From PALSA-243 sp049522755 (GTDB lineage Bacteria; Acidobacteriota; Terriglobia; Bryobacterales; Bryobacteraceae): 14,007 nt of DNA. A program made the position numbers and the translations under genes. The stretch is taken from NCBI GenBank assembly GCA_049522755.1, contig JBEKNN010000240.1, positions 1 through 14,007 on the forward strand. The letters run 5' to 3'. This document shows, piece after piece, positions 7,374 through 14,007 of the stretch (position 1 is the first letter of the stretch; each line of letters begins with the position of its first letter). The notes below the pieces were generated by a model. It worked only from the letters and a program-made list of their open reading frames with translations. It was not told the origin of the DNA and did not search any database.

Positions 7374-7512
7374 CGCGGACTCCACTCGGACCGCGAAAAC
7401 GGCCGCGCGCGCCAAATCGCCCGCACCAATACCCCTCGGAGGCCTCCGGCGATTGAGCCTGGGGCACGCCAGCGCGAGGGAAATGCGGATTGCCAGCCCT
7501 AAACTCGGCTTT
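7374..7512 (+). repeat. Dispersed repeat R1, copy 2
   Basis: It starts GCGGACTCCACTCGG, like copy 1, and shares the GCGCGCGCCAAAT and GGGGCACGCCAGCGCGAGGG blocks. It contains the perfect palindrome CGGAGGCCTCCG (7437-7448). The end, CCAGCCCTAAA, matches copy 3 after a small deletion. About 90 bp further on comes the zinc-ribbon reading frame, so R1 sits in the 5' flank of that gene as it does in copy 3. Confidence 0.75.
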
Positions 7513-7601
7513 CGAGGGATTTTGAGGAGAACGCGATAGGACCGTTCTGGCTCGTCCGCACGTTGGGGTCGAAGCAGAGCGCTCGGGGCTAACATGAAGG
7601 A

Positions 7602-8240
7602 ATGAAGAAGCTAAAATAAAATACACGGTCGAGCACTGCGTCTGCTGCTGCGGCGAGTATTCCGGGCCCTCGCCGTATCCGTTCTGTGATCTCTGTTTTT
7701 CGGGAGAGTGTCGACGGTGCAAGATGCGTGTTCGGGAAGCGATTCGCGGACCGGGATTCCAGTCCGACGAACGCCCACGAGGGCGGTGGATGCTCTGCGG
7801 CTGGGGCTTGCGGTGGCTGGCTCACCAGCCACGTGATGCGCGCACACTTTACAAGATGTCCGAACCGGCCGGCGGTATTACCTCAGGTGAATAGCTTGGA
7901 CCGACGAGGGAAAAACTCGAATGCCAAGCGTGGACGCCCACCCGGCCGCCGAATGCCCTGCGGCTGGCGGTGTGGCTCCAGAGTCACGGCAAGCCAGATG
8001 AGAATACATTTCACCAAATGCTCCAGGCGGCCGTGGGTTCGAAGGCCAAAGATTACCCCCAATGGCGCGCGGGACGACACGCAGGTGTCGCGTCCGGCAG
8101 ATAGGTCAACGCCGGGATCGGAATTTCTGTCTAGTCCCCTCCCTTTTTCCGAAAAACAGGACATTCTAGCGCGCGTGGAGCGTTCTTTTTGGAATCAACG
8201 ACGGCTTCGCTCTACCCTGCGCCGGCAATGCCTCTTTTGA
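7602..8240 (+). pseudogene. Zinc-ribbon + AT-hook + two C2HC fingers protein, unit A (frameshifted)
   Basis: Read across frames this is one protein. In frame 2 from about 7619: KYTVEHCVCCCGEYSG, then YPFCDLCFSGECRRCK, a Cys-rich zinc-ribbon. A one-base insertion near 7806-7809 moves the rest to frame 3: a finger at 7790 (C...C...H...C all present), the AT-hook-like linker NSNAKRGRPPGRRM, and a second complete finger at 7953 (CGWRCGSRVTASQMRIHFTKC, first Cys to last Cys, by position). The zinc-ribbon frame has no usable start; an ATG at 7602 (MKKLK) would connect after one further shift in an A-rich run. The frame-3 part alone is open from 7686 to 8240. Predicted role: DNA binding, from AT-hook plus zinc fingers; this is inference. 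R1 precedes it and a conserved hairpin box lies in its 3' part. Confidence 0.6.
8107..8182 (+). terminator. Conserved 3' box with hairpin, unit A
   Basis: This segment is shared with 10939-11015 after the other zinc-ribbon unit: CAACGCC, then GGAATTTCTGTC, a CCCT block, a T-rich/A-rich hairpin (8142-8160, TTTTTC and GAAAAA arms) and CGCGCG..GAGCG. The arms differ between copies but pairing is kept, which favours a structural role such as a terminator or the end of a repeated element. In this copy it is also readable as protein (EFLSSPLPFSEKQD) in the finger frame, so a coding origin is not excluded. Confidence 0.45.
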
Positions 8241-8308
8241 CGACTATCCGTCCTTGCTGACTATTGTTTTCATTGGCTTAGCCCAGACTTAGCCCATCAA
8301 GCTGTTCG

Positions 8309-8324
8309 GATACCTACAGGTATC
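8309..8324. promoter_or_regulatory. Palindrome GATACCTACAGGTATC, possible operator
   Basis: Seven-base perfect arms with a 2-base centre, in the gene-free stretch 8241-8565. Just upstream TTAGCCCA occurs twice with a 3-base gap (8278-8296). The shape suits a dimeric repressor site or a recombinase site, but no gene start lies next to it; the nearest genes point towards it from the right and end at 8566. A G-run (about 8431-8438) is the only other notable feature in this stretch. Confidence 0.3.
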
Positions 8325-8565
8325 TGTGCGCCGGAAAACAGGCGATTTCCCGAAGGTAACCAACGTATTATTAATGTCCGCGAGGGGGGCCGCCGCGTAG
8401 GGTTTCTGAACGGTTGCCAAACATGCGAAAAAGGGGGGGGTAGGGTGCTGATCAACCTGGAGCGCCGTTTGGAGGCTTGGGTGGGGTGGTGCCTTGCGCG
8501 AGGAGATCCGATACGCACTGTCGCTTTGTTTCACCGGTAACGATGAACGATGCACGGGGAATAGC

Positions 8566-8712
8566 CTATCGCTGGTCGCCATGCTCCAGGCTGCCGTAGA
8601 GCGTTGTTCGCCAGCCCTCTCGGCCCGTCGGCAGGGTGACCTCCGGTACGCCGTCGTACGTCTTCAGGCTTGTCTCGCGGGTTAGCGGCTTGCTGGGCAA
8701 TAGCTTGGTCAT
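8566..8712 (-). CDS. Small hypothetical protein coupled to the DUF7673 gene
   Basis: A 48-codon frame starts at ATG 8712-8710, overlapping the TGA of the upstream DUF7673 gene as ATGA, and ends at TAG 8566. The protein begins MTKLLPSKPLTRETSLKTYD and continues with a beta-like VPEVTLPTGREGW. The four-base overlap is the main support: it is the normal sign of translational coupling and would be unusual by chance. I recognise no family. It would be co-expressed with the DUF7673 protein. Confidence 0.45.
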   Translation of the reverse strand: MTKLLPSKPLTRETSLKTYDGVPEVTLPTGREGWRTTLYGSLEHGDQR

Positions 8713-9074
8713 CGGCGGTCCTCTCGCCACTGGCAACGGTTGTCCTGATCGGCGAAGACCTCGGGCTCAGCGGCTTCTTTGGGCCTTCGCCAGAGATCCC
8801 AAACTCGCTCTATCTCCTCGCGGTACCCCCAATCGTTCGGATACTTGCAAGCTGGCCCGCGATGGATCGGGCCCAACACCGTCATCATATCGTTGGCGAT
8901 GCCAGCATCTACAGCCCTCATATCTCCGGGGTCCCATCCGCCGTTCCCGCTCGCGTTGTACCACGCGAGCAAGAAGTTGGCGACTCTGCGGCTCTGGCCG
9001 GTGTCGCGCATGGCGTTCTTGAGTAAGCTCTCGATTGCAGCGCGCTGTCCGAACGGAAGTTCGACGGTGTCCAC
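8709..9074 (-). CDS. DUF7673 family protein
   Basis: Residues from about 10 show the pattern I associate with DUF7673: AAIESLLKNAMRDTGQSRRV, then ANFLLAWYNA, a Gly-rich turn with GGWDPGDMR, AVDAGIANDMMTVLGPI, YPNDWGY and a closing WDLWRRP. Function of the family is unknown; it is common in accessory DNA. I chose GTG 9074 (VDTVELPFGQ), giving 121 aa, the usual size. The frame stays open to 9260, but that part is antisense to a kinase-tail remnant and reads as unlike sequence, so a longer start is improbable. The stop overlaps the small gene at 8712 by ATGA. Confidence 0.6.
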   Translation of the reverse strand: MDTVELPFGQRAAIESLLKNAMRDTGQSRRVANFLLAWYNASGNGGWDPGDMRAVDAGIANDMMTVLGPIHRGPACKYPNDWGYREEIERVWDLWRRPKEAAEPEVFADQDNRCQWREDRR

Positions 9075-9104
9075 CTTCGCGGCCGTCTGAGCATCCGCCG
9101 CCGC

Positions 9105-9374
9105 ATTTCGACCACCGGCGGTACTGAACCGCGGTGGGGACGCGCCGCGGAAGAAATACTCTACGTCGCGCCCGGCGGCGTGCTGACATCGACGGCGATA
9201 GAAGATCCGGTCCATTTGGTTATGGCAAGCCCCAAGGTTCTTTTTCGACTTTCGGGACAAGTGGCAGCAAACGGCGGGTTCTCGTACGACGTTGCACGCG
9301 GTGGAGGAAGGTTCCTGGTGCTTAACACCTTGCCTCCGGCCAACGCGCGCGATCTGAGCGTTGTAGTCAATTAA
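9105..9374 (+). pseudogene. C-terminal fragment of a WD40/TolB-type Ser/Thr kinase
   Basis: The frame encodes ISTTGGTEPRWGRAAEEILY, then VAPGGVL, LFRLSGQ, FSYDVARGGGRFLVLNT and LSVVVN before the stop. This is the usual end of large acidobacterial kinases with a C-terminal beta-propeller (GGTxPRWrrDGkELfYlapdG ... YDVspDGqRFLvnt ... ITVVLNW). The kinase domain and most propeller blades are missing; only the last blades remain. The left break lies at about 9075-9105, exactly where the oppositely oriented DUF7673 gene begins, so the kinase was probably cut by the event that brought that gene in. Confidence 0.55.
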
Positions 9375-9429
9375 CTCCGCGCGCCCTCACCGCCACCATC
9401 GGCTTCCACTTCTAGCGCACGCGAAGGCT

Positions 9430-10233
9430 TCAGGCGTTATGCCGCCTGCGCGAGGCCAGCAGGTGAACATTTGGCAGCCCCAAATACTTGAAGTGGACCG
9501 GATCGGCCATGATCGCCGGCCGCAACAGTCCTGCCAGCCTCGCCAGCCCGTCCAGTGTCACCTTCCGCCGGCCCATCTTGGCCTTGGGCGGAAGATCTAC
9601 CGTGGCATCGAACGCCAGCCCGCGCGTGTGGTCTGACACGGCTACCGGATGCTGAGTCTCAATCAGCCGGTGCCGCGTGAACTCTTCCTCCACTTCGCTG
9701 CGTAGAATCTGGCACGCTGGGTCGTGGTTGTCCTTCAATTCGCTCATCCATTTGTACCAGACGTTCTGCAGGTGTTTCTGATATGCGGCGGGGCGGTAGG
9801 CCGACTTCAGCACCATCTTTCCGCCTACGCTTGCTACCTTATCTTGAAACTTTCCTAACGCAACCGCCGCTGCCGAAACCATGTCATTGACGTCCACCAC
9901 GTTCGCGCCCGAAATCTCTAGTTGCGCCGCCGACGTCTCCTCAATCGGATCGAGCGGCGCCACTGTACATCCTGGCTCAGCTTGAAAGGCCGTGGTTGCC
10001 GGAATCATCGGAGCCGTCGTTCCGCTGCTCGCCGGCTTCGGTTGCAAGATGGAGTTGAAAAACTGCCGCAGCGGATACAGAATCTCACGCTGTAGAGCAG
10101 ATTGCTGCGCCGCTGCGGCTGCCTGCGCAGACTTAACTGCATCCGCGGGCGTCTCGATTTCCTGCGCAATTCCGGTAAACGCGCTCAAGAACACAATCGT
10201 GGTGAAGTGCAGAATTCGGCAAATGTTGGGCAC
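9430..10233 (-). CDS. M15-family D-Ala-D-Ala carboxypeptidase-like protein, secreted
   Basis: 267 aa from GTG 10233, with AGGA seven bases upstream. A signal peptide occupies about residues 1-23 (RILHFTTIVFLSAFTGIAQE). A Gln/Ala-rich helix and a linker precede the peptidase domain at about 125-260. Zinc and active-site motifs are present in order: SAYRP (144-148), SDHTRGLAFD with H202 and D209, and DPVHFKY with H247 and D244. The family cleaves D-Ala-D-Ala or related peptide bonds in peptidoglycan, acting outside the cytoplasmic membrane. VanY-type members usually have Glu where D244 stands; Asp occurs in the endolysin/CwlK-like branch, so substrate is uncertain. It stands alone. The left neighbour is the kinase remnant and the right is R1 copy 3. 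Confidence 0.75.
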   Translation of the reverse strand: MPNICRILHFTTIVFLSAFTGIAQEIETPADAVKSAQAAAAAQQSALQREILYPLRQFFNSILQPKPASSGTTAPMIPATTAFQAEPGCTVAPLDPIEETSAAQLEISGANVVDVNDMVSAAAVALGKFQDKVASVGGKMVLKSAYRPAAYQKHLQNVWYKWMSELKDNHDPACQILRSEVEEEFTRHRLIETQHPVAVSDHTRGLAFDATVDLPPKAKMGRRKVTLDGLARLAGLLRPAIMADPVHFKYLGLPNVHLLASRRRHNA

Positions 10234-10409
10234 TCAGAAATCCTGGGGTCCTCTCAAGTTTGGGCTCAATAGTATGGACGTTTAAACACAGTTAGTGGTT
10301 GCACGGACACATCGTCAATTAGTGGGGAAAAATAAGGCGAAAACCCGCGCGGCCAAAATCTGCGCCACCAAGCCGGCCATCGCGGCACGTTCGGCGAGGG
10401 CGGCACCGC

Positions 10410-10573
10410 GTGCGGGCGCGGAAACGGCCGCTCGCCAAATCGCCTGCACCCATACCCATCGGAGGTCTCCGGCAATTTATCCTGGGGCACGCCAGCGCGA
10501 GGGAACTGCGGGCTTCCGTTCCAAACCAGCCCTAAAATGGAATAGTTGAAGGAATCCTGGGGCAAACACGGGC
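10410..10573 (+). repeat. Dispersed repeat R1, copy 3
   Basis: It matches copy 1 best: GAAACGGCCG..CGCCAAAT, CACCCATACCC, GGGGCACGCCAGCGCGAGGG, TTCCAAACCAG, TAAAATGGAATAGTTGAAG, and AATCCTGGGGCAAACACGG. The palindrome position reads CGGAGGTCTCCG (10460-10471), one base from perfect. A TTG in its last block (10546) is in frame with the zinc-ribbon gene that follows, so R1 may supply the 5' leader and an alternative start. Confidence 0.75.
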
Positions 10574-10611
10574 TGTTCGATGACGCCGGCCATACGGCTG
10601 GCGCCGCTCAT

Positions 10612-10880
10612 ATGCCGGTATGTTGGTGCTGCGGCGAGGATGTTGACTTTGCGCAGCGCTATCACCCGGTTCTGCCTTTCTGCAGCCATTGTGTGTCGGA
10701 GAGATGTCGCAAGTTCGGAGTTGGGTTCGTGCAAGGAAGTATCAGCGGGACCCGACATTCAATCTCATCGTGCGCCGACGAGGGCCGCGAATGAAATGCG
10801 GTTGGCGTTGCGGCGAGCAGCCCACTGCGAGCCGGATGCGGACGCATTTCAAAGTATGCTCGGAGCGCCCGAAAGCTTAA
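10612..10880 (+). pseudogene. Zinc-ribbon + C2HC finger protein, unit B (one frameshift)
   Basis: Frame 1 from ATG 10612 encodes MPVCWCCGEDVDFAQRYH, then LPFCSHCVSERCRK, a zinc-ribbon with the same Cys spacing as unit A (CxCCGE...PFCxxCxSxxCR). After a one-base loss near 10713-10715 the reading resumes in frame 3: RSWVRARKYQRDP, then RRRGPRM and a complete finger (CGWRCGEQPTASRMR, H, C), ending SERPKA at the stop 10878-10880. The restored protein would be about 90 aa with a single finger. The ribbon faintly resembles YacG-type PFCSxRC motifs, but the rest does not. R1 copy 3 lies directly upstream and the conserved hairpin box about 60 bp downstream. Confidence 0.6.
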
Positions 10881-10938
10881 TATCTGCGAGTGGCGTCCCA
10901 CAGGTGCACTGGAGCGCGAGGAGTTCCGGACGGAGGCT

Positions 10939-11015
10939 CAACGCCGCCAGAGTGGAATTTCTGTCCATACCCTGCCCGATTTTTGAAAAATGGGCATTTT
11001 AACGCGCGCTGAGCG
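10939..11015 (+). terminator. Conserved 3' box with hairpin, unit B
   Basis: Same segment as 8107-8182: CAACGCC, GGAATTTCTGTC, then a hairpin (10974-10995) with GCCC/GGGC and ATTTTT/AAAAAT arms, followed by ATTTTAACGCGCG..GAGCG. The stem plus T-rich tail fits a Rho-independent terminator for the zinc-ribbon gene. It lies outside the finger frame here, which argues against it being coding. From 11016 to 11188 I see nothing further. Confidence 0.5.
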
Positions 11016-11188
11016 CGGGGAAATCCGCACGTCCAGTTGATGAGGGGGCGCGGGAAACGTGCGATATCGCGGTGCGCCTGTGCCCTACTCTACCTCAGCC
11101 CTTGGCTATTCTTAGTCGTAAACTCACGCTCACCCCGCAGCCGGAAAGTTGCGGGCCCCAGCCGCCCTTGGCGGAATCGCTAATACGA

Positions 11189-12385
11189 TTATTTTGCCGC
11201 AAGCGGCCCGCCGAGGAAGAATCCCACCAAAAGCGCGGCTTCGTTCCGGGTGAACTCGCTTGATGCAAGCGTGCTCCCGGCTCCCCACCGAGTGAACCGG
11301 AATGCCGGTGCGATATGGAGCGCGTGCCAGTGCATTTCCACGCCGGCGCCCGCTGTCACGCCGTCCGCCGAGAGACTCCTTACCGGGATGCGAAATGAAG
11401 GTCCGGCTTGGGCGAACGGATTCACTGTCCCCAGTCGGAACCGGTACTTCGCCAGCACCGGAAATTCCCAGGTCGCGGTTTCTGTGTAGATGACCGATGA
11501 ATAGACCGTCCCGTTATCCAGGAGCGTCTTGTTCTGCTCCCGCAGCGGCCTGTAGAGACCATCCAGCTCGACCGATAGATGGCGCGGCACGTGAATCTCC
11601 AGGACGGGCCCGACAATCAGGCTCTTCACGCCGGTTATGTACTCGGCCGCGTTGGCCTGACTAAACGTGTTTCCGGAACCAGGAATTGTCACGGCGATAT
11701 TTCCAGTGTACGGAGAAATGTCGCCGGTCAAATCCCATTGGGCAATTACGCCAAGCGAGATCCGTCCTCCCAGGGGGCTCCAGTGCGATTCCGACGCCCG
11801 GTTCACTTCCACCAGAAGCTCCACCTGGTTCAGTTGCGACACGGGGCGGAACGGAAGCATGTCGTGCGCCCATCGGGTGTAGCGCACCACCGGCGCGATG
11901 TTCAGTCCCCGCCAACGCGTCTCCACGCCAAACCCGGCGCTGGCGCCATAGTGGGATGGGAAGAAGTTCAAATTGCCTGTGGCACGGAGCGAGGGGCCAG
12001 CTTCCCCGAACGCTTTCAGCTTTCCGGCGCCGAACCGGTACTTCGCCAGCACGGGGAATTCGAAGGTTTCAACCCGGAACGGCGACACGCCGTTGACCGA
12101 TCCATTGGGCTCGACGGAGGCTATGGTGGCGCGCAACTCGCGATACATCGCGTCCACTTCCACCGAGAAGCACGAACGGAAACGAAGCTCGAACGTCGCG
12201 CCGGCAATCCAATCTTTGGATTGTGACCACGTACGGATGTTGTCAGCGATCTTGGTCTGAGCTGCATCCGTCAGGCTACCGCCACCGATTCCGCCAATGG
12301 ATAAATCCTGTGCCCGAAGGCTGCGCGGCATCCCGGCGATAGCCGTCAGGAAAATGGCGACCGTGAGGCAAATGTGGTTGCGCAT
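11189..12385 (-). CDS. Outer-membrane beta-barrel protein, internally duplicated
   Basis: 398 aa from ATG 12385, chosen because it starts a clear signal peptide (MRNHICLTVAIFLTAIAG, cleavage about LRA-QD at 25). The frame is open 68 codons further up but that part looks unlike protein. The mature part holds two related barrels of about 180-200 residues: EFPVLAKYRF occurs at 109-118 and 307-316, AGPS(L/F)R at 129-134 and 327-332, a V(S)VE(L/V)D..YR strand at 75-82 and 272-279, and (R/F)(Y/F)TRW at about 168 and 364. Each resembles the small OMP_b-brl type barrels frequent in Acidobacteriota. Likely outer-membrane located; cargo or role unknown. It is 221 bp downstream of a co-oriented gene, with no strong Shine-Dalgarno seen. 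Confidence 0.7.
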   Translation of the reverse strand: MRNHICLTVAIFLTAIAGMPRSLRAQDLSIGGIGGGSLTDAAQTKIADNIRTWSQSKDWIAGATFELRFRSCFSVEVDAMYRELRATIASVEPNGSVNGVSPFRVETFEFPVLAKYRFGAGKLKAFGEAGPSLRATGNLNFFPSHYGASAGFGVETRWRGLNIAPVVRYTRWAHDMLPFRPVSQLNQVELLVEVNRASESHWSPLGGRISLGVIAQWDLTGDISPYTGNIAVTIPGSGNTFSQANAAEYITGVKSLIVGPVLEIHVPRHLSVELDGLYRPLREQNKTLLDNGTVYSSVIYTETATWEFPVLAKYRFRLGTVNPFAQAGPSFRIPVRSLSADGVTAGAGVEMHWHALHIAPAFRFTRWGAGSTLASSEFTRNEAALLVGFFLGGPLAAK

Positions 12386-12606
12386 AGACGGTCGGACCAG
12401 ACTTGCAGGTTTGCCCGTGGTGATCCGCCAGTCGCGGGCCATGGAATGAGTGTATCCCGAACCTCGCGATGTCTTAGCAAAACCTGCTTCAGAGCCGACT
12501 CTGGATCGACCACCGAGACGCCGCCAAGGAGGAAGGCGTGATAGCCAAAGGCAGCGCGGCGAGAAAGAGTCTCGTCTCCAGACCATCACTCATGTGACTT
12601 TGGGCG

Positions 12607-13254
12607 TCAAACGGCCAACTGCCCTTTATATAACATGTATTTGGTCTCGAACTTGGCTTTGACCGCCGCGTGGCCAACCGTCGTGCTGAATTCAATCGAC
12701 TTATCGACGGTGCTCAATTGCAGCACGTCCTTTGAGAACCCTAACAACACACCGTTCGCGCTGCCCTCGATCTTCCGTACGACTCCGGGCTGCACCGGTG
12801 GCTGGTCATCGGGATGCAAAGAGGTGAACTGGCGCAATTGATCGTAGAGATCGGTTTCCGATTCGCTCGGTAATGGAATGCCATTTACGCTCAACGTGTA
12901 GTGGTTGGCGAATTCATCCGGCAAAGCCTTCTTCCTGCCATCGAGAATGGCTTGGGCGCTCTCCCAAACGATGACGCCTTTAACGGACTGAGGCGATCCG
13001 ACGGGACGCCTTCGGCCGCCGCGAGCCGATCCGCTGGCTACGCTCTGCGCCGCCGATTCGGATTGAGGCATCGCTTCTCTCGCCCAAGGCGATTTGGCGA
13101 GCAACGTCGCGATCTCTTCCGCGGTCCACTCGGACGGATCCTTTTGGTTCCAAAAATCCGTCTCCGCCCCGTACAATTTAATACCGAGGACGCCGCTTCC
13201 AGCGAGCGCCAGCCAATGGCGCCGGCTCCAACCGCTTCCGGAATTGTTGTGCAT
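12607..13254 (-). CDS. Secreted SPWA-motif hypothetical protein
   Basis: 215 aa from ATG 13254. The N-terminus SGWSRRHWLALAGSGVLGI has paired arginines and a hydrophobic stretch, like a Tat or lipoprotein-free export signal. Next comes FWNQKDPSEWTAEEIATLL followed by AKSPWAREA, a motif (W..KDPSEW...E...LL..SPWA) I associate with a family of exported acidobacterial proteins of unknown function. The middle is Ser/Arg rich (about 64-90). The C-terminal half is beta-rich (VIVWESAQAIL, HYTLSVNGIPLP, GVLLGFSKDVLQLS). It is upstream of the barrel gene in the same direction, so the two may be co-transcribed, although the 221-bp gap is wide. Confidence 0.65.
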   Translation of the reverse strand: MHNNSGSGWSRRHWLALAGSGVLGIKLYGAETDFWNQKDPSEWTAEEIATLLAKSPWAREAMPQSESAAQSVASGSARGGRRRPVGSPQSVKGVIVWESAQAILDGRKKALPDEFANHYTLSVNGIPLPSESETDLYDQLRQFTSLHPDDQPPVQPGVVRKIEGSANGVLLGFSKDVLQLSTVDKSIEFSTTVGHAAVKAKFETKYMLYKGQLAV

Positions 13255-13369
13255 ACTGCTTCGACGTAGTTGAGGTTGCCTCTAGTTACGGACGCGACCG
13301 CCCACCTAACCGCCGCGACGTACGGCTGTTGAGTTTCACACTCTCACGGAATTCGGGCAGCGAGGCCGG

Positions 13370-13690
13370 ACCGACGAAGGAGGAGCTTGCAGGTTCATCG
13401 CGGCTGCCCGCCGGGGCGGCGAATGCTGTGCGGGTGGCGCTACAGCTCCAGACTCACGGCGAGCCAGATGCGCGCGCTATTCACCGGGGCCGCTGATGAA
13501 ATGCGGTTGGGGTTGCGGCGCCCAGCTCACGGCGAGCCGGATGCGACCGCATCTCGCGCTATGCCCGAAACGACAAGCAGGCTCTGAAGAGGGGGACCGG
13601 CGAAGGAGGGAAATCGAAGGTTAGGCGCGGACGCCATCGGCCCCGCGATTGCTCTGCGCCTGCCCGACTCGCGGCGAAGGACTGCTCGCA
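13370..13690 (+). pseudogene. Second decayed array of C2HC finger modules
   Basis: The linker CCGGACCGACGAAGGAGG opens the array. Modules start at 13423 (CGWRYSSRLTASQMRALFT, with second Cys and His lost), 13496 (MKCGWGCGAQLTASRMR, then H and C intact, continuing to a Glu/Arg-rich end and TAG near 13621) and about 13649 (strongly decayed). The first two are 73 bp apart, a truncated unit. A diverged AT-hook-like linker RGCPPGRRM precedes the first. No R1 copy, zinc-ribbon or hairpin box is visible, so this array lacks the flanks of units A and B. From 13690 to 13866 I see no gene, although a frame is open. Confidence 0.6.
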
Positions 13691-13866
13691 TGGGCGCGAC
13701 GAGGCGATGTGGTTCCTGGAAATGCGCACGGTTTTACCCGAGATGAACGTGGCCGTTTTCCTTGGCGCGCTTCACTTCACTCCGCTTTTTGGGCGTTACG
13801 CACGAAATCGTCAAGCATCTGTAGGGACCCGCTCGTGGTATCGACTACCTTTAATGTGGGGAATAG

Positions 13867-14007
13867 GTGAGCACAAAGTATGGACAGGAGGACTACTGGC
13901 GACAGGCTGCAGCCGAGTATGCCGCGGCATTGGAGCGCCTGGCGTGGGCCTATGAGGCGGACCCCGACCAGCGCCGCGACCTCGTACAGGAAATTCATCT
14001 CGCGTTG
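13867..14007 (+). CDS. ECF-type RNA polymerase sigma factor, N-terminus (partial)
   Basis: A GTG start preceded by GGGGA (13858-13862) opens a frame that runs off the window after 47 codons. It encodes YWRQAAAEYAAALERLAWAY, then EADPDQRRDLVQEIHLAL, the pattern of sigma region 2.1-2.2 in ECF factors (A..ERLA..Y..DP..R.DL.QEI.LAL). Members recruit RNA polymerase to stress or surface-function promoters, usually under control of an anti-sigma factor encoded next door, which would lie outside the window. Only region 2 start is visible, so the ECF group cannot be named. Confidence 0.65.
   Translation, partial: MSTKYGQEDYWRQAAAEYAAALERLAWAYEADPDQRRDLVQEIHLAL

Noticed and set aside
9075..9260. Longer N-terminus for the DUF7673 protein
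   Set aside because: This part is antisense to the kinase tail and has no family resemblance; the GTG at 9074 gives the usual protein length.
11579..12226. Plus-strand open frame of 215 codons
   Set aside because: It lies antisense to the barrel gene, is Arg/Gly/His rich and resembles no family.

Overview
The window looks like chromosomal accessory DNA from an acidobacterium of the Bryobacter / Candidatus Solibacter type. Reasons: high GC, several small families I associate with that group (a secreted Gly/Arg-rich protein, a tandem outer-membrane barrel, a protein with an SPWA motif, a WD40-kinase tail), many decayed genes and many dispersed repeats. The assignment is inference from protein style, not from a marker gene.

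Layout. 1-114 is the broken end of a TrwC/TraI-type conjugative relaxase. 354-2459 is a compact two-gene operon. It has a sigma70-like promoter overlapped by three 18-bp direct repeats, then a protein joining an Mrr-like PD-(D/E)XK nuclease domain to a winged helix and an AbiEi-like C-terminal part, then (ATGA overlap) a nucleotidyltransferase of the AbiEii/MNT type. This reads as a toxin-antitoxin or defence module on a former mobile element. 2460-3159 is decayed DNA with a possible tRNA-end attachment remnant. 3160-4175 is a secreted protein with a single-base frameshift near its 3' end. 4176-4988 is mostly non-coding, with one tiny ORF and the first copy of a dispersed repeat (R1). 4989-6143 (-) and 6320-6523 (+) are divergent hypothetical genes.

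6596-8182, 10410-11015 and 13370-13690 belong to an unusual repeated gene family. Its unit is R1 (about 140-175 bp, carrying a CGGAGGCCTCCG-like palindrome), then a small protein with a Cys-rich zinc-ribbon, an AT-hook-like KRGRPPG linker and one or two C-x3-C-x11-H-x3-C fingers, then a conserved hairpin box. Two composite units are visible, plus two decayed tandem arrays of the finger module. Every copy carries frameshifts or lost residues, so here they are relics, but their shared architecture suggests a replicating or amplifying element. I do not know a described family that matches.

Between and after these repeats lie a DUF7673 gene with an overlapping small gene (-), the tail of a WD40-type kinase (+), an M15 DD-peptidase (-), a duplicated outer-membrane barrel protein (-), a secreted SPWA-motif protein (-) and, at the right edge, the start of an ECF sigma factor (+).
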